This document shows, piece after piece, positions 21,022 to 29,390 of a stretch of 29,390 nucleotides of DNA. Position 1 is the first letter of the stretch; each line of letters opens with the position of its first letter. A program made the translations under genes and the position numbers. This stretch comes from Cudoniella acicularis (Eukaryota > Ascomycota > Leotiomycetes > Helotiales > Helotiaceae): assembly GCA_013054445.1 (NCBI GenBank), contig JAAMPI010000648.1:1-29390 (forward strand), written 5' to 3'. The notes beneath the pieces were generated by a model. That model was not told the origin of the DNA, ran no database searches, and saw only the letters and a program-made list of their open reading frames with translations.

Positions 21022-22289
21022 ATGGCGCTCGACAGCTTCTTTCACAACAAGATTGAGAGCATGAAGCTCGAAATCATCCAAGGCCAAGCTGTTCTCCGGA
21101 GACTGGAAGCCCAAAGAAACGACTACAATTCAAGAGGTAAAACTGGATGCATTTCCTATGCGCGGACACAACTGACAGTTCCTAGTACGGCTTCTGCGAG
21201 AAGAGCTTGGATTATTACAACAGCCAGGGTCCTATGTTGGTGAGGTTGTGAAGGTTATGGGGACGAAGAAGGTTCTGGTCAAGGTCCATCCCGAGGGCAA
21301 ATATGGTATTACCCACGAGCTCACCTTTAGGTCGCAAAGCTGATTGCAACATAGTGGTGGATATATCTGATAACGTCGACATTTCCAAACTCACGGTTGG
21401 AAAGCGGGTCACTCTCCTCTCCGATTCTTACAAGCTTGAAAAGATGTTGCCATCATCCGTCGACCCTCTAGTATCTTTGATGATGGTCGAAAAGGTTCCC
21501 GACAGCACATATGATATGATCGGTGGTCTAGACCAACAGATCAAGGAGATTAAGGAGGTCATCGAGCTCGGTCTCAAGCATCCCGAACTTTTCGAATCTC
21601 TCGGCATTGCCCAGCCAAAAGGAGTTCTACTCTACGGCCCACCAGGAACCGGAAAGACTCTCCTAGCAAGAGCAGTAGCACATCACACCGACTGCAAATT
21701 TATCAGAGTTTCCGGTTCCGAATTAGTGCAGAAATATATTGGAGAAGGTTCAAGGATGGTACGAGAGCTGTTCGTTATGGCAAGAGAACATGCCCCATCA
21801 ATCATCTTCATGGACGAAATCGATTCTATTGGATCATCTCGAGTTGAGGGCTCTTCGGGTGGCGATTCTGAGGTGCAAAGAACTATGCTAGAATTGTTGA
21901 ATCAACTTGACGGATTCGAGCCAACCAAAAACATCAAGGTCATCATGGCAACAAATCGACTTGACATCTTGGATCCAGCTCTGCTACGACCGGGGCGCAT
22001 TGATCGAAAAATCGAATTCCCGCCACCAACTGTAGAAGCCAGAGCTGATATTCTCCGAATCCACAGCAGGAGTATGAACTTGACCCGAGGTATCAATTTG
22101 ACGAAGATAGCGGAGAAGATGAATGGATGCTCGGGAGCTGAACTGAAGGGTGTGTGCACAGAAGCGGGTATGTATGCTCTGAGGGAAAGACGGGTGCATG
22201 TCACACAGGAAGATTTCGATCTTGCGACGGCAAAGGTATTGAACAAGCACGATGACAAGGAGGTCAGTCTGGGGAAGTTATGGAAGTAG
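21022..22289 (+). CDS. RPT6: 26S proteasome regulatory ATPase Rpt6, three exons
   Basis: Exons are 21022-21136, 21186-21305 and 21355-22289, giving 389 aa, close to the usual length of Rpt6 (Sug1/PSMC5). Both introns are 49 nt. The start has a near-ideal context (CCACCATGG). The N-terminal coiled coil ([20 protein letters not shown]) leads into an OB-type domain ([20 protein letters not shown]), then the AAA+ module: [20 protein letters not shown], Walker A GPPGTGKT (173-180), Walker B IIFMDEID (228-235), the sensor segment VIMATNR, and the arginine-finger region [16 protein letters not shown]. The C-terminus LGKLWK matches the Rpt6-type tail that contacts the alpha ring. The protein is one of six ATPases in the 19S base that unfold ubiquitinated substrates in nucleus and cytosol. 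This is the most secure call in the window. Confidence 0.97.
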
Positions 22290-23469
22290 ATGCGGAAAGT
22301 CTGCACGACATGTACAACAGCGCAAAAGATACATCAATTACACCCTCGATGGGTCTTGGAAATCACTGGAATATATGGTGGTGCTTTGTACACACCGACT
22401 TTCTCCATTTCCCATTGCGCACCGCACGACAAACCTTCCCGAGTCTCAGAGTTCGTGTTGAGCTATGCAACCTTCTTGCTGTCACAGTAGTACCTCTGAC
22501 CTGTCACTCAGCATCGTGCATCAAAAGCGCTCACCGCTTGACATATGGCGCATTGTTGCATGTGCGGGATTGATGGAGTGGAAGAAGAAACGAATTCGTA
22601 CACAAGGCAGCGATTGAATATCAGATTTTCGTCGGATATATTTCCTGTTGCTTCTCCCTGGAAGAAAATTTTGAACTGTTTGAGTTATGTCCCGCCTTGT
22701 GACGAGCGAATATATGATGGTGGCGTTCTCGCAACACATAGTGGCCGGCTGCTCATATCGAATGTTCTGACTAACGCAGTGGGCAGTACGCAGCATCGTG
22801 AGTTTTGGGGTGTGAAGTTGTGGTCGCACTCGTGCCACAAAAAGGACTCGTTCCGGCAGACTTGCCATAATTAAGCCCGGAACCGCACCTCCACGCGGGC
22901 AAAGGTGGAGCTTATGACGTGGGGGTGAGAGCTCCTGCAGCTCAGCAGCAGATGCCAGTCGAAACCAAAACTGTTGACGCAGAACAAAATCCGCGCAGCT
23001 CTTTCTCAACCTCCGTCTACAAAAACCAAAGAGCACTATTTGCAGCGCGTACTGATCACTGTCTTGTAGAAAAGTCTATCGACCCGTCTGCGCCGTAGTC
23101 GAATTTTCACTAAATTACTGAGCTTCTCGTTTCGAGCACCACCACCACCACCACCACCGCCACTTCATCCGGCCTGCCCATACTCACATCGCCATTACTC
23201 TTCACTGTAACCTCCGGTGTAAAGTAGGGCATTTTTTGTACACCCAACCCTCGTCTTCCCCTTCCCTTTCCAACCCTCCCTCGCATTTGGCTTCTCCGTT
23301 GCCTTGCGTTGCTCGTCCCGCCGTCTAAGTTGCTGATGCCACTACCCCGCGCCCCAACCCTTGCCTAGACATTGTAGCAGCGAGGAAGGAAGCAGCACTC
23401 CAGAGGCCAGCCCACGCCAATTGGATCATACGGTGCTGATTTGAATCAATAGCAAGCCTCGTAATCAAG
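22290..23469. other. Intergenic RPT6 / FGGY kinase
   Basis: 1.18 kb holding the RPT6 3' UTR and the promoter and leader of the FGGY gene. Frames at 22521-23036 (-) and 22545-22874 (+) lack motifs, and the minus one starts from GTG. A TGACGT element lies near 22914. A CAC trinucleotide run (seven units, 23137-23158) and a C/T-rich leader precede the kinase start. Confidence 0.5.
23137..23158. repeat. (CAC)7 microsatellite
   Basis: Seven perfect CAC units plus one C, about 310 nt upstream of the FGGY kinase ATG, in non-coding sequence. Confidence 0.9.
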
Positions 23470-25516
23470 ATGGCTCAGTCACTTCCCTTCCGACAAAACT
23501 ACAGAAAGCCCTCGAGGCAGGCGTCGATGGAGTGAGCAGCCCTCGCCCCTCGCCCCTCGCCCCTCGCCCCTCTTCAACTCTCCCCTCTTAACGCTGACAA
23601 TGACCAGTCCTCACAACGAGCTGAACCCGCACATGGACCACTACATTGGTATCGATGTTGGCACTGGCAGCGCCAGAGCCTGTATCATTGATGCCTCTGG
23701 CGACATCAAAGCCTGTACTTCCACCTTCTCCCAGCAGCCACAAGCTACCCCGCCGCCAAGTTACACAGGCTAATGCACCCGCAGTGGCCACAGAGAACAT
23801 CGGCCTTTGGCAACCAGAAACCGGTTACTACGAACAGTCGACCACCGATATCTGGAGATGCATTTGCACCTGTGTGCAGCGCGCCTTGAGCCAGCACAAC
23901 ATCGACCCGACAACTGTTCGGGGCATTGGCTTCGATGCAACTTGTTCCCTGGCAGTTTTCTCCCACGACACCGATGAGCCCATGACGGTGACTGGCCCGA
24001 ACTTCACAAACGATGGAAATGATCGTAATGTCATCCTATGGCTGGACCACAGACCAGTGGAAGAGACGGACAAGATCAATGCTACCGGCCACAACCTATT
24101 GCGCTATGTTGGAGGAAAGATGAGCATTGAGATGGAAATCCCAAAGGTCCTCTGGTTGAAGAATAATATGCCACCTGAGATGTTTGACCGTTGCAAATTT
24201 TACGATTTGGCCGATGCCTTGACACATTTGGCGACCGGCAACGAGAACAGGAGTTTTTGCAGTACCGTTTGCAAGCAAGGTTATGTTCCTGTTGGCGTTG
24301 ATGGAAGTGTCAAAGGCTGGCAAGAGGACTTCTACGAGAAGATTGGATTGGGAGATCTGACTAAGGACAACTTCATCAGAATGGGTGGAGTCGACGGGGT
24401 GGTGAGCCTTTTCATGGCGGTTTGTTTCATTACTTGGACATTGTGCTAACTCTTTGTTAGAATGGTAAATATATGAGTGCGGGAGAATTGGTCGGCACTT
24501 TGAGTGAGAAAGCTGGTAGTCAACTTGGTCTCCCCGCCGGAATTGCAGTTGGTAGTGGTGTCATTGATGCCTATGCTGGTTGGGTTGGAACTGTTGGTGC
24601 AAAAGTCCACCTTGGCGTAGGGCAACTTGATGCCACACATGCAAAGAACGACATTTCCCAAGCCTTCAGCCGACTGGCTGCGGTGGCCGGAACCTCAACT
24701 TGCCATCTTGCTATGTCTAAAGAGCCTGTATTTGTCGATGGCGTTTGGGGCCCGTATAGAGATGTACTTCTACCCGGTTTCTGGATGGCAGAGGGTGGCC
24801 AGTCTGCAACAGGAGAGCTGCTCAAGCATGTGCTCGAAACTCACCCCGCCTACAACGAAACCATGTCCATGGCTGAATCTTTCAACACCAGCATTTACGA
24901 TTACCTAAACTCCCATCTCGAAGAACTGAAGGAGAAGACCAACGCGCCAACAGTCTCCTACTTGGGTCGTCACTTCTTCTTTTATGGAGATCTCTGGGGT
25001 AACCGCTCTCCTATCGCCGATCCGAACATGACGGGATCTGTCATTGGTCTTAGCAGTGACCGTAGCATGGATGGCCTAGCGCTTTACTACTATGCCACTA
25101 TGGAATTTATTTCTATGCAGACCCGACAAATTATCGAAACCATGAACGAATCCGGCCATTCCATTACAAGCATCTTCATGTCCGGATCGCAGTGCCAGAA
25201 CAAGATTTTGATGGAATTAATGGCGACCACTTGTGACATGCCAGTTTTGATTCCAAGATACGTTCACGCGGCTGTGGTCCACGGAGCAGCTATGCTGGGT
25301 GCAAAGGCGGCAAGCGCAGACAAAGATGGAAAGACGGAAGATCTATGGAGTATTATGGATCGCATGAGCAAGCCAGGAAAGGTTACAAGACCTGGGAAGA
25401 TCCCAGAAGAAAAGAAGCTCCTTGATATCAAGTACAAGGTCTTCTTGGAGCAGTGCCACACCCAACAGCTCTACCGCAAGAAGGTCAATGAAGCAATTGA
25501 GGGATGGAGCGCGTGA
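23470..25516 (+). CDS. FGGY-family carbohydrate kinase, probable D-ribulokinase, four exons
   Basis: Exons are 23470-23531, 23608-23714, 23785-24401 and 24461-25516, giving 613 aa. Start ATG at 23470 (AAGATGG context). The N-terminal phosphate-binding motif IDVGTGSAR sits at about 36-44. It is followed by WQPETGYYEQSTTDIW, GIGFDATCSL and ILWLDHRPVEE, typical of the first FGGY domain. The second domain has the probable catalytic base Asp298 in GSGVIDAYAGW, and the C-terminal nucleotide-site segment MSGSQCQNKILMEL (502-515) followed by HGAAMLGAKAA. This arrangement fits the FGGY/Ydr109c group, shown in human and yeast to phosphorylate D-ribulose to D-ribulose-5-phosphate, a proposed metabolite-repair role. 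Assignment to that group and not to L-ribulokinase or xylulokinase is from resemblance. Intron 1 contains a heptamer minisatellite next to its donor. Confidence 0.92.
23540..23572 (+). repeat. CCCTCGC heptamer minisatellite inside FGGY intron 1
   Basis: Four perfect CCCTCGC units (23540-23567) plus a partial CCCTC. The array starts eight bases after the intron donor and fills almost half of the 76-nt intron. The branch site (GCTGAC) and the CAG acceptor lie beyond it. Confidence 0.95.
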
Positions 25517-26727
25517 ATGGTATGGTAGTGACACGGCATATTATATATTTTCACAGAGAGTATTGTCCATGGGTTTGCCTTAGGCAGGGTCACAAAAAGC
25601 AATAGAGTAGTAGAGTTACGTTTGCGAACCTCACGAATTCAATGAAAATCCTGCGAGGGCAAGCCATGAACAAAGCCATTCTATCTTCATTTCATATTTG
25701 TGATAAGGACACTACCTACTTGAAACTGTTACCCCCATAGCCCGTAGCGGAAGAAACTCGAGCCGATAAGACGTTAATAGAAGCCAAAAATTTATCACGA
25801 CAATCGGTAAGAATCAACATCCTAAATTAACTGTTTACCGAATACTGACATCACAAACAGGCAAACGCCCTCCCGAGAGGCCTACCGGCAAAAATCCTTA
25901 GTCAACTAAAGGTCTTCTCATCCCAAAATCGCTAGGAGGTTAACACGATACGAGCATGTGACTTACCCGGGGCGGGTTGCCGAGCCATCACTGTAGCTGC
26001 TGGTTTTTTGCGCTGTTAATTGGAATTTAAAAAATGAGGTTTGAAAATGAGTGGAGTGATGATTGTTGATTAATGGTTTAGTTTTTTGGACTTGGGTTTT
26101 CTATTTATTTCTCTTTTTGAGTGGGTTGTTCTTGGTTTTTGTTAAGCGAAATCTCGGAAGCCAGCTTTAGGGGGGATGGTCGCGTCTCGAATGGCTAACG
26201 GGGATCGTTGCTGGTATAATTTGAAATTTGTTGAAGCAGAATAAATTTAAAAGAAAATCAGAACGCCTAGAATATATGATCAGAAAATTTCGGTCTCATT
26301 CAAATCATTCTTTGCTACATAATATCTCACGTGAGCAGAGTGTTTCAACGCCCATGGGATCCAGTGCAGTAATACAGAGAACAATCAGTGGACCTATTTG
26401 GCAAGTGTAGAAATTGACGGGGTAGTACGAATCTGAAAAGACGCCAAAAAATTTCGTGCTACATTGTGATTGATAAGTCTTATATTCCCGTCGACTGGCT
26501 TGCTAGCTTTCTTCCAATCTTACTTAAAGTTTCCCAGAGCCCGAACGATTCCCGCAAAAGAATTCTCATAAGCCCATAAAGTATACCTGTTTACACACTC
26601 AAGAACAGTACAACACATCTCTTTCCCACCTAGAAATTATACCCCCTAAAATTTGGGCCTGGAGTAGTGTCCCTTCATCGCCATGCGCCTCCCCATTCCT
26701 CGCTTCAACGGCCCAAGAAACTCTTCA
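25517..26727. other. Intergenic FGGY kinase / secreted protein
   Basis: 1.2 kb between the FGGY stop and the stop of the minus-strand secreted-protein gene. It is AT-rich from about 26010 to 26310. A weak mini-gene candidate on the minus strand (25817-25988) is listed separately. No other supportable gene; the plus frame at 26228-26410 lacks an ATG start and any motif. Confidence 0.45.
25817..25988 (-). CDS. Weak candidate: tiny spliced gene of unknown function
   Basis: An ATG at 25988 opens MARQPAP and runs straight into a perfect GTAAGT donor (GT at 25966-25965). A plausible acceptor (CCGGTAG) 85 nt on, with a GACTAAG branch-like site, would continue the frame as GLSGGRLP. A GTTTGT donor then follows, and an acceptor near 25840 would give DVDSYRLS and a stop near 25817, 23 residues in all. 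Other splice choices give about 22 to 30 residues. I recognise no family, and the product is very short. The strong donor just after the ATG is the only real support; the sequence could be a leader exon of a non-coding RNA or chance. Confidence 0.2.
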
Positions 26728-27194
26728 TCAAACCCTGCCTCTATGAGGGACAGGGGGAGGCTTATGAGTAAGAGGGGTAGGAGGAGTTGGGGGAGTTGGA
26801 GGAGTAGGGCCAGGGGTAGCCGAAGTTGTACTGGTTCTACTCACTCATTCAGTTCCTTTCCGCCAATTATTAGCCTTGAGCGGAGATCGAATCGACTTAC
26901 CCAACAACGACACAAGCCGCAGTACTGCAGTTGCAGGTTAGACAAGCCGTTTTTTTCACATCGTCAGCACGTACTAGAAAAAGGAGAGAGAGTGGGTGGA
27001 TGAGAAGAGAAGGAAATGTGAGACATACCATTCCTGGTGACACAAACCCCATTCGCACACGCTGTGCAGACGTTATTATTGCAGCTCACAGTGCTAGTGT
27101 AGATTCCGCAGGTTTTAACGCCCTCGCTACATGCGTAGGCATTGGCGAAGACGACGAGCGTCGTGAGGGAATGGAGGAAAGCAAAGGGACGCAT
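26728..27194 (-). CDS. Small secreted cysteine-rich protein with Pro/Thr tail, three exons
   Basis: Exons (minus) are 27194-27029, 26973-26901 and 26836-26728, giving 115 aa; both introns (55 and 64 nt) are GT-AG and in phase. The N-terminus is a clear signal peptide (MRPFAFLHSLTTLVVFANAYA) with likely cleavage before Cys22. The mature core has ten cysteines at 22, 29, 38, 43, 46, 51, 66, 69, 71 and 76, an even number suitable for five disulfides. The C-terminus from about 81 is Thr/Ser then Pro/Thr-rich (PTPPTPPTPPTP), a likely O-glycosylated tail, ending in basic residues. I see no GPI signal and recognise no family; it is not an evident hydrophobin because the eight-Cys pattern with a CC doublet is absent. 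Size, Cys content and secretion fit effector-like or cell-surface proteins of fungi, which is inference. An (AGAC)4 tract lies in the leader just upstream. Confidence 0.78.
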
Positions 27195-27892
27195 TGTGAA
27201 GATGATCGTCTGTCTGTCTGTCTATTGGTAATGTGACAGACAGGTGTAGATACATATATGATGGAAAAGAGGGAATATGAACGAGACATAGGGAGATGAG
27301 TAGGTAGGTGGCTTATATGATTTCAAAGCAGCGTGTAGAGAATTCCTGAAATGCTGGAGAACTCCGAGGGACACATGTAAATGGACCATGAACTAGTGAT
27401 CTCGCTAAAAGAGGTAACGAATCGAATATCGAAACAAGATCGTGCCTTTGTTGTGGAGTCACTTGACATAGGGAGTCATTTAATCAAACCCCTTTCCCTT
27501 TCATAAATCCTCCTTTGCTGGGAAATTTGAGATCGGAGCTGTTTGAATGCCTTGGCTCGTCATCATGTCTCTCATGTCACATTTCTTTCCCTAGACATTC
27601 CGTGACAACAACAATTGTCTTGAACTCGAATCAGATTGCCGCCCAGTACGTGAGTATCTACCCTAATATAACCCTTTCCAGCCGTGACTGCAAACGCAAA
27701 TATCCACAAACGCCGAATGCTCTGCCTGTCATGAGGCAAGTCTGCAGCGATCTTCATGTGATGCATCTATTTGTGCCCTTGAGGAAAGAACATCGACATG
27801 CCCGTAAGTATACCCAGCCTCTGCCGTCTTTAAACCAAAACACCGGTATAATACAGCCGTCCATGCCACCCCAAGCTCCTCTACCCCCATAT
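27195..27892. other. Intergenic secreted protein / bZIP
   Basis: About 700 nt upstream of the secreted-protein gene and downstream of the bZIP gene (both minus). It should contain the promoter of the former and the 3' UTR of the latter. A plus frame at 27515-27940 starts at TTG and overlaps the bZIP 3' end antisense, so I do not call it. Confidence 0.5.
27208..27223. repeat. (GTCT)4 tetranucleotide repeat in leader of the secreted-protein gene
   Basis: Four perfect units, (AGAC)4 on the coding strand, ending 14 nt before the ATG at 27194. Probably 5' UTR. Confidence 0.85.
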
Positions 27893-29389
27893 TTAAACCC
27901 TCCTATCACCTTCATTTTTGAGGCGATAGGTATCATGTAATCCGGGAAAGGCCTTGGAAAATGCAGGCCCCAGACTCCAATTCTCCAGCCTTCGGAGATG
28001 CCTTTCAAAAACTGGGTTAATCATTAAATCGTCGCTTTCAGGACTACTCAGCAAAGTGTCCGTGGGTTCATAGGGCCAGTTCAAGCTCAGTGTCGTAGTG
28101 AAAGGAATGAAAAAATTATCAAAAAGGTAATCCCTTGGATTATAATCGCGAACAAGACGATCACGCATTTTAGGCCAAGGGATATGGTCGATCCAGGCGG
28201 GATGCGGCGTGAATAGTTGAGAAGCACGAGGTGCAACCCAATCTGGAAGTCGGTCGTAGTTTTCTTGTGTCGGCGAGATCTGCCAGCGCATTATGAGAAA
28301 CATTATATAGAGCACTGCGACTTTCTCAGGAAGTGTCGAGATGTCTGGGAACGTCGCTAGAATGTCGGTGAATACTTTCGATAGTGGATGAGAATGGACA
28401 CTTCGAGCTGGATTCAGCAACGACGAAACGCTTGGGTAAGCCGGTCCAACAAGCTTAGGGGTAGCCACACCATCTGCTGCTTGCTGCTGTCTTTCGTGTA
28501 GAAAGTCGAGCAACAGGCTGTCAAGCGGGCAAGTTGGTGGACCATTTCGAATTGGCGCTGCATGTCCCATTATCTCTGAGCCCGGTGTCCCAACGCTATA
28601 AGCAGCATGACTACCAACAGAACTACTTCTGTGATGTGCTGGACTCCCTCTATCTGAGCCCCTTGTTATTTGCTGAAAATTCGGGGCATCCTGACCGCCA
28701 TTCAACCCATTCGGAATTTTGTTTATTTGTTGCGTCCCGTCTAAGAGAAAATCAAGACCTAGCCTCTCTGGCCCCATGTCGAGATTATGAGCCATATCAT
28801 GCTTTTGCTGCATCAATTGCTGTGCCTGAGTTATTTGAATCTGGTTGAAAGTTCGAGGATCATGGCCCATTGGGGCATTTGGTGCTTGCCATGGCGGAGG
28901 GGGAGCTGGACCGACAGGAGAAGCGGCACTATTAGGAGTCGATACATTATTTCTGCTGGACGAGCCTGGTCTGTTGGGAACATACGGCGGTGCTGAAGGG
29001 GTATAGTTAGGAGCTTCAATCCCTTTCCACTAATCAGTCTACGTTCTAAATCTGAATGACATGCAGGAGTCCAAGTACTGACCGTGCTGGCCAAGGATGG
29101 GCTGTATCAAGGACAGTACCGAAGCCAATCTCTTCTTGATATCCGCATTTTCAACCTCGACAAGCTCCTTCTGGCGCAAAACCTGTTGCAACTCTTGGTA
29201 GGGCTGCTGCGACGTCAATTCGCGAATCTTCCGCTCCAAACCCTCAATCTGGTTCTTCGTGCGTTCACGGATTGCTCGCTGGGCCTCGCGATCGTTTGCG
29301 CGTTTCTTGGCCAGCTGGTCTGGCGTAAGATTTGCAACGCCCCTCGAGCTGGTGCCAGCCGTCCGGCGCTTTTTGTTACTGTCGGAGGC
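27893..29389 (-). CDS. bZIP transcription factor with DUF3425-type C-terminus, 5' end missing
   Basis: Exons in the window (minus) are 29389-29083 and 29013-27893; the frame is open at the right edge, so the start lies outside. The basic region reads KKRANDREAQRAIRERTKNQ, followed by a zipper-like helix (IEGLERKIRELTSQQPYQEL, then QVLRQKELVEVENADIKKRL). A 69-nt intron (GTCAGT donor) separates this from a disordered Pro/Ser/Gln-rich linker (about 190 residues) and a C-terminal domain with the segments FTDILATFPDISTLPEKVAV, YIMFLIMRWQISPT and SQLFTPHPAWIDHIPWPKMR. That combination is the fungal bZIP plus DUF3425 architecture. These proteins are presumed DNA-binding regulators, mostly uncharacterised. 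The frame ends at a TAA at 27893-27895. Phase across the intron is consistent (CAC G/CT CCT). Confidence 0.9.
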
Positions 29390-29390
29390 T

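Noticed and set aside
22870..22930. Short inverted match (CACCTCCAC / AGGTGGAG) with a TGACGT core
   Set aside because: Too short and imperfect to call a terminator, RNA or operator in a eukaryotic intergenic region.
22521..23036. 171-codon minus-strand frame between RPT6 and FGGY
   Set aside because: It starts at GTG, has no recognisable domain, and overlaps other open frames in a region that should be 3' UTR and promoter.
26683..27003. 106-codon plus-strand frame
   Set aside because: Antisense shadow of the secreted-protein gene; its Arg/Ser/Gly content mirrors the Pro/Thr tail.
27515..27940. 141-codon plus-strand frame
   Set aside because: It starts at TTG, has no motif, and its end runs antisense over the bZIP 3' coding end.
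1..29390. Transposon, tRNA, rRNA, CRISPR, viral or secondary-metabolite backbone genes
   Set aside because: Looked for on both strands; no cloverleaf, transposase or polymerase motifs, no regular spacer arrays, and no PKS/NRPS domains seen.

Overview
The window looks like nuclear DNA of a filamentous ascomycete. Genes are broken by short GT-AG introns (mostly 46 to 98 nt) with CTAAC/CTGAC-like branch sites. Several families are typical of Pezizomycotina: a Vnx1-type vacuolar antiporter, an Sfl1-like HSF-type regulator, a bZIP factor with a DUF3425-type C-terminus, and a small cysteine-rich secreted protein. Gene content and base composition would suit a Leotiomycetes-like fungus, but that placement is inference. 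I joined exons by reading frame, splice-site phase and family fit; no transcript data were available.

Layout, left to right: a short-chain dehydrogenase/reductase (-, 649-1655); an uncharacterised 512-aa protein (+, 2754-4292) with a probable 5' UTR intron; an Sfl1-like HSF-domain transcription factor (-, 5162-7208); a 2.6-kb divergent intergenic region; an F-box protein with an unusually long first intron (+, 9867-12499); a 1.8-kb AT-rich gap holding a diverged tandem duplication; a dihydroflavonol-reductase/Gre2-like NAD(P)-dependent reductase with an apparent GC-AG intron (-, 14345-15585); a Vnx1-like vacuolar cation/H+ antiporter (-, 16403-20093); the 26S proteasome ATPase Rpt6 (+, 21022-22289); an FGGY-family carbohydrate (D-ribulose-type) kinase (+, 23470-25516); a weak mini-gene candidate (-, about 25817-25988); a 115-aa secreted protein with ten cysteines and a Pro/Thr tail (-, 26728-27194); and the 3' part of a bZIP gene running off the right edge (-, 27893 to window end).

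This is an ordinary euchromatic mix of unrelated genes, not an obvious cluster. Rpt6 and FGGY are housekeeping or metabolic, Vnx1 acts in vacuolar ion balance, and the two transcription factors, the F-box protein and the secreted protein are regulatory or accessory. I see no transposase, reverse transcriptase, tRNA, rRNA, CRISPR or viral gene. I found no convincing new multi-gene system. The items most worth a second look are the cysteine-rich secreted protein, the GC-AG intron, the long F-box intron, the intergenic tandem duplication and the uncharacterised protein with a WHEDK-containing C-terminus.
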